A DNA stretch of 64,000 bases, from NCBI RefSeq assembly GCF_000304475.1, contig NC_018947.1, positions 124,001 through 188,000 of the forward strand, given 5' to 3'. Positions within the stretch are counted from its first letter, which is position 1; each line of letters begins with the position of its first letter. The translations under genes and the position numbers were made by a program. The notes below the pieces were generated by a model, which had not been told where the DNA came from, did not search any database, and worked only from the letters and a program-made list of their open reading frames with translations. This document shows, one piece after another, positions 58,165 to 64,000 of the stretch. This DNA comes from Kazachstania africana CBS 2517 (taxonomy: Eukaryota > Ascomycota > Saccharomycetes > Saccharomycetales > Saccharomycetaceae).

Positions 58165-59073
58165 CTATCCCAATAATCTCATTGCCAATTCAAAAGTTGC
58201 AAAAGTAGCACCATTAGCTGGTGCTGCTCTGACAATTGTTGGTCCAAAACCTTTTAGGAATCCCATTAATCCATTCTTGGCATATATATTTTTGGCTACC
58301 GAACTAATTGATTTACCATATTTTGGGTTTGCTAAATTATCCGTTTGCATAACTGATTTGATGACATCAATTGGATAAATCATTATCCATAAAGATACAC
58401 CGGATAATGCACCAAAAGTACATAATTTCCATGCTGGAATATCTGTTCTCTTGGTACCTTGACTGATTTGATTGGCAATCAATGCTTCGTACACTAGAAA
58501 ATATGTACCACAACCATGACCTTCTCTCAATAAAGTTGGTGTTAGACCTCTCATCAAGCCGCCATGAGATTTCAATTTTCTTATACAGTCCAATGGACCT
58601 TTATATTCACGTCCTGCACCTGATCCAGTTTGGGTTTGTAATCTAATTCTTACATGTTCAATTGGTGCAGCTAAGAAAGAGTTCGTTAAACCACCTGCTA
58701 ACCCACAAGTATAATACTGTGATAAAGACAGCGTTTGAATACCATTATTGGTGGAACGGAATAATCTCTTCATAGCTTCATTAACACCAAACTGTAGCGA
58801 AACACAGGCGCCAACACCGATTAATGGTGTTAACGTACCTTTGTAAAACCCAAGCACACCTTCATTCTTGAGAAGGTCCTTAACTACACGAACTGCAGTT
58901 GTATTTGTGGAGGAGGTTTGTACACGTACTTTGGTTGTGTCGAAAGGTTGACCTACTAGAACTTGTGCAATCCCACCGGTTGTACCAGCTAACAAGTCCT
59001 TGACAACTCTTGTATTATCATGCTTAGTCTCTAGATCATCGATCAATTGAGGTGTTGGAAACTCTTCAGACAT
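58165..59073 (-). CDS. YMC1: Mitochondrial inner-membrane carrier Ymc1
   Basis: A 302-residue member of the mitochondrial carrier family (307 in yeast Ymc1), proposed to move organic or amino acids and linked to oleate and glutamate metabolism. All three repeats carry the carrier signature: PFDTTKVRVQ, PIEHVRIRLQ and PIDVIKSVMQ, with six predicted membrane helices. The N-terminus MSEEFPTPQLIDDLE is shared with the yeast protein. S. cerevisiae has YMC1 (XVI) and YMC2 (II) as duplicates; context with ARO7 and BRR1 favours YMC1. Converges on ARO7. Confidence 0.95.
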   Translation of the reverse strand: MSEEFPTPQLIDDLETKHDNTRVVKDLLAGTTGGIAQVLVGQPFDTTKVRVQTSSTNTTAVRVVKDLLKNEGVLGFYKGTLTPLIGVGACVSLQFGVNEAMKRLFRSTNNGIQTLSLSQYYTCGLAGGLTNSFLAAPIEHVRIRLQTQTGSGAGREYKGPLDCIRKLKSHGGLMRGLTPTLLREGHGCGTYFLVYEALIANQISQGTKRTDIPAWKLCTFGALSGVSLWIMIYPIDVIKSVMQTDNLANPKYGKSISSVAKNIYAKNGLMGFLKGFGPTIVRAAPANGATFATFELAMRLLG

Positions 59074-59543
59074 CTTCCGTCAAAATATATTAACAACTGG
59101 GCCAAATTATCCCGAACCTTTCAACTGCTTCAGGATTCAGTGGCTCATCATGGATCGAATGGCGAAGATTATGGATAATTTTTCAATGTCATCGTTTCTT
59201 CCGAGTGCATATGAAACTGAAAACGTAAATATTTACAAATGAGTTATTTGACGCTTTTGAAGTCATCGAATCTCTTATTAGTCAGGGAGTAGTTCAGTTT
59301 AAAGCCTTGACCGCGGCTCATTGCATTTATTAAGAGAGACTTATATATTATATGTAATAGAGATAGTTTTACCATTACAAAAGACAGAGCAAAACTAGCA
59401 TTCGCCATAGACTATGAGAAAAAAGAAACGTCATTATGCAATGAATCGTAGGGCACCGTATCCAACATTGAGGTACTAATTTAATATACATCAATGTAGG
59501 CCAGAGCAATATTGTTAGGCCATAAAGCCCCCGTTTCTTATGG
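59074..59543. other. Intergenic YMC1-BRR1
   Basis: 470 bases between the YMC1 start and the BRR1 stop, including the YMC1 promoter. No gene or distinctive motif was recognised. Confidence 0.35.
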
Positions 59544-60620
59544 CTAATTTTTCGTTTCTGAAAGGAACTCAATGAGATCTCTTTGCCCATACCTCATTGC
59601 CATAATAGCGACAACTAATTCGAGTATATCTATATCGACGGTATCAAACGTTATCTTGAGCTGTTTCATTTCAGTAGAAATTGGCAAAGTACCTTTTCCT
59701 CTTTCTGCCGTTTTTACGAATAGTTGCTTCTGACATTTCTTACCTAGTGTTCTCAACAAGCTTGTTTGAGTCGCTGTTACTTTAGTAGGTAAATGTGCTA
59801 AAATATAGAATAACCATTGACTTACTCTCTGCTTATATGGTTTTTCCTTGGTTATTTCCTTGATCCATTCCTGTGACATGAATTGCACCAATACCCATAT
59901 ATTTTTAGCATTGATCATCGTACAAAACATTGAGTGCAGTGGTTCATTTTCTCTGATGAACTGCGTCCATTGTTTCAGGCCCATAGGCTCCTTATCGGAA
60001 AAGTCTCCAGTTATACTGATTTTGATGTCCTCAATTGTTCGTATTCTCAAGGACCTCAATCGGCCAAGGTTACGTTCAAACCATTCTTCATCAATGGTCC
60101 AATCATTCTCGTTCAAGAGGTCTTCACTAACGGTATATTCCTTCAAAAGGTTCAAAATGTGAGCAACAATACCTTTCTTTTCGGGAATCTTCTCTAGGTG
60201 CAGCTTCATATAATACAATAAAAGATCCAGATGATCTTTTTCATACGCTTGTACAGTAAAACTCTCATTAAATATTTTTTCTGTAACATTGTTGAAACTC
60301 TGTAAACCTTTTTCCATATTGTTTCCAAAGTCAACAAAATCTTCTCGAAGTGGAACATGCCCCCACTGACCATGTTGCTCTGTAATTTGAGATGCTGCCT
60401 CTTGAGGACCAGCAACAGTGTCATCATAAATTGATGCATCATGTCCTCGTATCCTGGTAAAATTCTGGGCTTGTGTTGCATTGGTCGCTATTGCTTCTTT
60501 TCTCACATTTTGCAGATATCTAATAACTTCCGGATCAACTTCTGCGTCATCTAATGCAAAGACTGGCGATTGACCAAATATAGGATCCTCAGAAGATGAA
60601 TATTTCTTTTGATTCCGCAT
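59544..60620 (-). CDS. BRR1: snRNP biogenesis factor Brr1 (Gemin2-like)
   Basis: A 358-residue homologue of Brr1 (341 in S. cerevisiae), the distant Gemin2 relative needed for stability and Sm assembly of newly made snRNAs. Shared segments include DPIFGQSPVFALDDAEVDPEVIRYLQNVRKEA at the N-terminus, IDEEWFERNLGRLRSLRIRTIEDIK, and LKQWTQFIRENEPLHSMFCTMINAKNIWVLVQFMSQEWIKEI (about 215-257). The C-terminal YGQRDLIEFL block is conserved. Similarity to yeast is moderate but collinear; position between YMC1 and TFB4 supports it. Confidence 0.92.
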   Translation of the reverse strand: MRNQKKYSSSEDPIFGQSPVFALDDAEVDPEVIRYLQNVRKEAIATNATQAQNFTRIRGHDASIYDDTVAGPQEAASQITEQHGQWGHVPLREDFVDFGNNMEKGLQSFNNVTEKIFNESFTVQAYEKDHLDLLLYYMKLHLEKIPEKKGIVAHILNLLKEYTVSEDLLNENDWTIDEEWFERNLGRLRSLRIRTIEDIKISITGDFSDKEPMGLKQWTQFIRENEPLHSMFCTMINAKNIWVLVQFMSQEWIKEITKEKPYKQRVSQWLFYILAHLPTKVTATQTSLLRTLGKKCQKQLFVKTAERGKGTLPISTEMKQLKITFDTVDIDILELVVAIMAMRYGQRDLIEFLSETKN

Positions 60621-60830
60621 TGGATTGTCAACTTTTCAATGTGGTTTCTCACTGATTGAGATGACTGGAATTTATACTTGAATGTGAAATTCCGATGAGC
60701 TATCTCGCCTTTAGTTAAAAATTCGTCTATTATAAATAATGTTAATTAATTATATAAACATGATGCTAATTATATATAATGTCTATGGTTGGTAATATGA
60801 TTTGGATGCGGTGATCTTTTGCTACCATTC

Positions 60831-61817
60831 TTAACTAACCTTGGAACTATAGGTCTTTTTCTTTAGTTTATTGATGACCCTTTCGTCGAATTCTGAATCA
60901 CAAGCTGGGCATTTGTTGCCTGGTGGAATAATGGATAAAACACACAAACAGACGGAACAGATAAACCCTACTGCGACGACCTTACCAGTCAAGTAACATG
61001 AAGTTCTGAAATCTACTGATCCCTGATTTGGCTTAACGATAATTTGCCTTAGAGATGGGTCGATAAACATGGCCGTAGTCAAGTATTGTATAAGACCCTT
61101 AGTAGTCTCTACATGTAGATAAACACCATGAGTAGCGTCTGTAGTTTGCTGTAGGAAAGTGCTTTCCTTAGACCCACCTATCTTAACCACATCAACGGGA
61201 CACTTAAGCTTAGTTGCTGAAAAGATGCAATTCATAATGGGAATATACTGGAAGATTTCTTCTTTATTGGCCATTCCGCTTCCGCATGTCAGCACCATCA
61301 ATCTAGACTTTAATGATAATGTTTCCATCTCCTTAGATATTCTATTCACGTAGGTTAAGCCAGCTGATATAGCGCCAGGTAGCGTACTCTTTTGAGTAAT
61401 TTTATCAAGTTCATTCTGTTCCTCTTTGAAAAGAGAATATAACTCCTCTACCAATACTTCATCGACGTTTCTGAATCTTCTATACATACCCTTATTGATA
61501 ATTGACAAGTCCTTATCACTCTTTAGCACATCATTTTTATTTATATTATTCTCTGGATACAGATACTTTATTCCCTGAGAGTGCGCTGCTATCACTGCTA
61601 CTTGATTTGATGTATTGAATGCTAAATGTGCATTTAAGAACACTAGTAGCGCCTGTAACACATTGATGATGCTACCTTCTGTATCCTTTTCCTCATCAAA
61701 TTCTGCCCACAATTTTGGTGCAATATCTATTATGACGGCTAATAAAGAGGGCGTTTCCTCCAGGACCGTAGATCTTTTTGTACTATGTTGAAAGTTTGGG
61801 TCGGCAATGGCATCCAT
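60831..61817 (-). CDS. TFB4: TFIIH core subunit Tfb4
   Basis: A 328-residue homologue of Tfb4/p34 (338 in S. cerevisiae), a core TFIIH subunit in transcription initiation and nucleotide excision repair. The N-terminal von Willebrand A-like fold begins at PSLLAVIIDIAP (about 24-35) and includes LLVFLNAHLAFNTSNQVAVIAAH and LMVLTCGSGMA. The C-terminal zinc finger is present: CSVCLCVLSIIPPGNKCPACDSEFD (about 283-307). Order BRR1-TFB4-SEC8 is that of S. cerevisiae. Confidence 0.97.
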   Translation of the reverse strand: MDAIADPNFQHSTKRSTVLEETPSLLAVIIDIAPKLWAEFDEEKDTEGSIINVLQALLVFLNAHLAFNTSNQVAVIAAHSQGIKYLYPENNINKNDVLKSDKDLSIINKGMYRRFRNVDEVLVEELYSLFKEEQNELDKITQKSTLPGAISAGLTYVNRISKEMETLSLKSRLMVLTCGSGMANKEEIFQYIPIMNCIFSATKLKCPVDVVKIGGSKESTFLQQTTDATHGVYLHVETTKGLIQYLTTAMFIDPSLRQIIVKPNQGSVDFRTSCYLTGKVVAVGFICSVCLCVLSIIPPGNKCPACDSEFDERVINKLKKKTYSSKVS

Positions 61818-62063
61818 ACTGGCTATTATTCGTTAGTATCCGTTAACGATTTGGCTATAAAGTGATATGTTAAGATCACCTCTTTTTCCTGATTCACCAG
61901 CATTTATTGAAAACTCTTGCGAGCGGAAAAATCATCGCATAGCATAAAACATAGTGAATGTGTAGTATACGCCCTAACTCATATTAGAGCAAAGACAAAA
62001 TCGGCGTCTTCCTACAATATATACTGTTGATAAAATCACATACTTTCATATTTATGTACTTAG

Positions 62064-64000
62064 TTATATTGCATTTTCTTCCAACTGCTCAATTTTAGCA
62101 AGGGCTTCGGTGTATCTTTTATTCACGGGGTTACTGGCAGTTCTATTTCCGTTTGGGCCATGTCTTTTCACTTGCCTAGTTAACTCTTCACTATATTGTA
62201 GTCTTAATATGGTCTTCAAGTCTTCTACCGAGCAGAATGACAACTCTTTTGATTGAATTTTGTTTAGCAGGGTTGCCTCACTTGAGCCGGCCAAAGTGTA
62301 AAAACTTATTGCATTACCCATGGTGATCTCTGCAGGTTTGAAGTAAAGATTTCTGAGAGTATGTTGTAGAACATTTATATTCCTCAAAATTCTCTTTATA
62401 CCATTGTTGTTTAATACAGTGATTGAATTGGCTCCCTTGATAAATGCAAAAGTATTGACGTCGTCAAGACCTGTGAAAATTTTATCCTTTTCTTCTACAG
62501 GAAGTTCCTCTTTTAATTTATTTTCAATTGTTTTCAATTCATTCAATAGTATGCCAATATTTTGATCTAATTCTATACTACCCACATCAGAATTCCATAT
62601 TTTCGTGAGCTGAAAGAACTTACCGATTCTGTAAATGGATCTCGTTCTTATGTCAAACCTTAATATCGACAGCAACCTATACTTCATTTCTATAAACTCA
62701 TGAACAAGCTTGTTCAACCGTAAAGAACTCACTTTGTTAGATAAAAGTCTCAAACTCAAATTCTTATCCAATGCTTCCAAATTACCATATTCTGAGAGCG
62801 CCCAATGATTTCTGATTTCATCGGCGTCGCCTTCAAAAGTGCTTGTGCTTTGCTCTTCTGAAGATTGTTCTGTTGGTTTTTCCAGGTCCGGAAGCCAACT
62901 CAAAATCCAGCATATTGTACTTGTTAGATATATTGAAGCATCTAAAGTAAGTGTATTAAATAAATCACTGCTATTTATACCTTTGTTTTTAACATAAAAT
63001 TGATCGCAGAATTTAAATAATAGGGAGGTCTCAGTTTGACTATCTAAAGAACCCTTCGAACCATCCTGAAGAAGAAATTCTCTTTCAGTTTTCATTAAAT
63101 CGTCGTCCTTTAACCAAACAGATAGGATTTTCGTTTTTGAAATTTTATTCTTGGACCTACCAATTAAATTTTCAATAATATTTGAATAGTAAACGGAGAA
63201 CCTACTTAAAAGGCTCAGAACTACTTCGGTAAATTGTCCTCTATAAATATTAGAAGTATTCAAAACATATAAAACATTTTGAAAGAGGATTTTAAAGTCT
63301 GTGGCTGCCTTGAAAACGCTTCTGCGTTCCCCTACCTTTTCTAGTGCATATGGATTATTTGATTGCACTTTTTTCTGGAACAAGTAAGTAAAAGTTGTTT
63401 CCAACGCAGGTAGCCATCTAGCTTCCATGAAGTTGGAGAAAACTGCCATTGGTGGTTGGACAGAATCGTTTAACAACTCAGTTGATATGAATGTAGCTGT
63501 TGCTTTAGAGAACAGTAAAAAAGGCTCCAAAATAACTTTTATATTGAACACAGATGGTGGAAGTAAAGGTTCCTCTTGCTCAAAGAAATCATCCTCAATA
63601 TAAACAGAATCTAAGTCTATGTTAGTTGATGTTGTAAATCCTACAAAAATGTCCTTGAGCAGTGACTTCAATTCGCCTACATGTTCCTTGGCAATGGAGT
63701 TATCACCAAGATTGTCTTGCAATGAGAATAATTGCCTTGTATGTTTTCTTTGCTGCCCATTTTTTTCAGTTGGAGGGACATCATTCTGACTTAGAGAACC
63801 ATCGAAAAGATATCTTGAAAGTAACGTGTCGAGCTCGTCTAACATTTTTTTCCAGATGTCGTTGAACCTATATTGATGAGGGTTACCGCTCGTCATTTGT
63901 AATGAATTTGCAATTTCAAATATGGCTTTATGTCTTTGAATAGCAAGCAAAAGTTTTACAAAAATTTCCCAAAAACATTCTCTCATAATCAAGGATAATA
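62064..64000 (-). CDS. SEC8: Exocyst subunit Sec8 (5' end outside the window)
   Basis: An open frame from the window edge to a stop at 62064 covers about the last 645 residues of Sec8 (1065 in S. cerevisiae), a subunit of the exocyst tethering secretory vesicles at the bud tip. The frame is open through 64000, so no true start is in the window; the first Met codon (63988) is internal. The sequence is helical without enzyme motifs, as expected of exocyst rods. It ends with VNKRYTEALAKIEQLEENAI. Identity rests on position after TFB4 and on the collinear C-terminal part. Confidence 0.88.
   Translation of the reverse strand, partial: LSLIMRECFWEIFVKLLLAIQRHKAIFEIANSLQMTSGNPHQYRFNDIWKKMLDELDTLLSRYLFDGSLSQNDVPPTEKNGQQRKHTRQLFSLQDNLGDNSIAKEHVGELKSLLKDIFVGFTTSTNIDLDSVYIEDDFFEQEEPLLPPSVFNIKVILEPFLLFSKATATFISTELLNDSVQPPMAVFSNFMEARWLPALETTFTYLFQKKVQSNNPYALEKVGERRSVFKAATDFKILFQNVLYVLNTSNIYRGQFTEVVLSLLSRFSVYYSNIIENLIGRSKNKISKTKILSVWLKDDDLMKTEREFLLQDGSKGSLDSQTETSLLFKFCDQFYVKNKGINSSDLFNTLTLDASIYLTSTICWILSWLPDLEKPTEQSSEEQSTSTFEGDADEIRNHWALSEYGNLEALDKNLSLRLLSNKVSSLRLNKLVHEFIEMKYRLLSILRFDIRTRSIYRIGKFFQLTKIWNSDVGSIELDQNIGILLNELKTIENKLKEELPVEEKDKIFTGLDDVNTFAFIKGANSITVLNNNGIKRILRNINVLQHTLRNLYFKPAEITMGNAISFYTLAGSSEATLLNKIQSKELSFCSVEDLKTILRLQYSEELTRQVKRHGPNGNRTASNPVNKRYTEALAKIEQLEENAI

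Overview
The window is nuclear DNA of a budding yeast of the family Saccharomycetaceae. About 35 protein genes are closely packed and almost intron-free, and nearly all can be matched to a Saccharomyces cerevisiae gene by sequence and by order. From left to right the order follows S. cerevisiae chromosome XVI from YPR097W down to YPR055W: LEC1, SYT1, RDS3, ASR1, NVJ2, YPR089W, ASA1, YPR084W, MDM36, DIB1, TEF1, MRL1, a YPR078C-position gene, OPY2, TKL1, LTP1, NOT5, MED1, HOS1, ISA2, UBA3, ROX1, YPR063C, FCY1, JID1, ARO7, YMC1, BRR1, TFB4 and SEC8 (cut by the right edge). Genes that S. cerevisiae keeps on chromosome II (SHE3, CYC8, CMD1, AIM3, PHO88) are interleaved. Essential genes expected in an unduplicated order (SUA7, SRP54, a glycyl-tRNA synthetase) are absent. 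This is the pattern of a post-whole-genome-duplication yeast that resolved the duplicated tracks differently from S. cerevisiae. The genus cannot be fixed from the sequence alone.

RNA genes: three box C/D snoRNAs (snR41, snR70, snR51) lie in tandem between ASR1 and NVJ2, preceded by a hairpin with an AGTT tetraloop that looks like an Rnt1 (RNase III) processing site. A tRNA-Pro(UGG) with a 38-nt intron lies before DIB1, and a tRNA-Ser(UGA) lies on the minus strand between CYC8 and MED1.

The most unusual segment is 21265-22190, between MDM36 and the tRNA-Pro gene. It is a G+C-rich island in A+T-rich surroundings. It encodes a secreted, N-glycosylated, probably Kex2-processed precursor resembling a yeast killer preprotoxin, broken by an apparent frameshift. 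It has no counterpart at this position in S. cerevisiae and looks like captured DNA of viral or cytoplasmic-element origin. A second non-syntenic gene, a 66-residue Cys/His-rich metallothionein-like protein, sits before OPY2.

Other features: YPR063C has a 54-nt spliceosomal intron. NVJ2 has an upstream ORF whose stop overlaps its ATG. AIM3 contains three undetermined bases and is about half the usual length. Long gene-free stretches flank ROX1, CYC8, TKL1, TEF1 and SHE3 and carry recognisable regulatory motifs (RRPE, Stb5, Reb1, E-box and Rox1-like sites). Functionally the region is ordinary housekeeping: translation, splicing, transcription, lipid contact sites, pentose phosphate and aromatic amino acid metabolism, and secretion.
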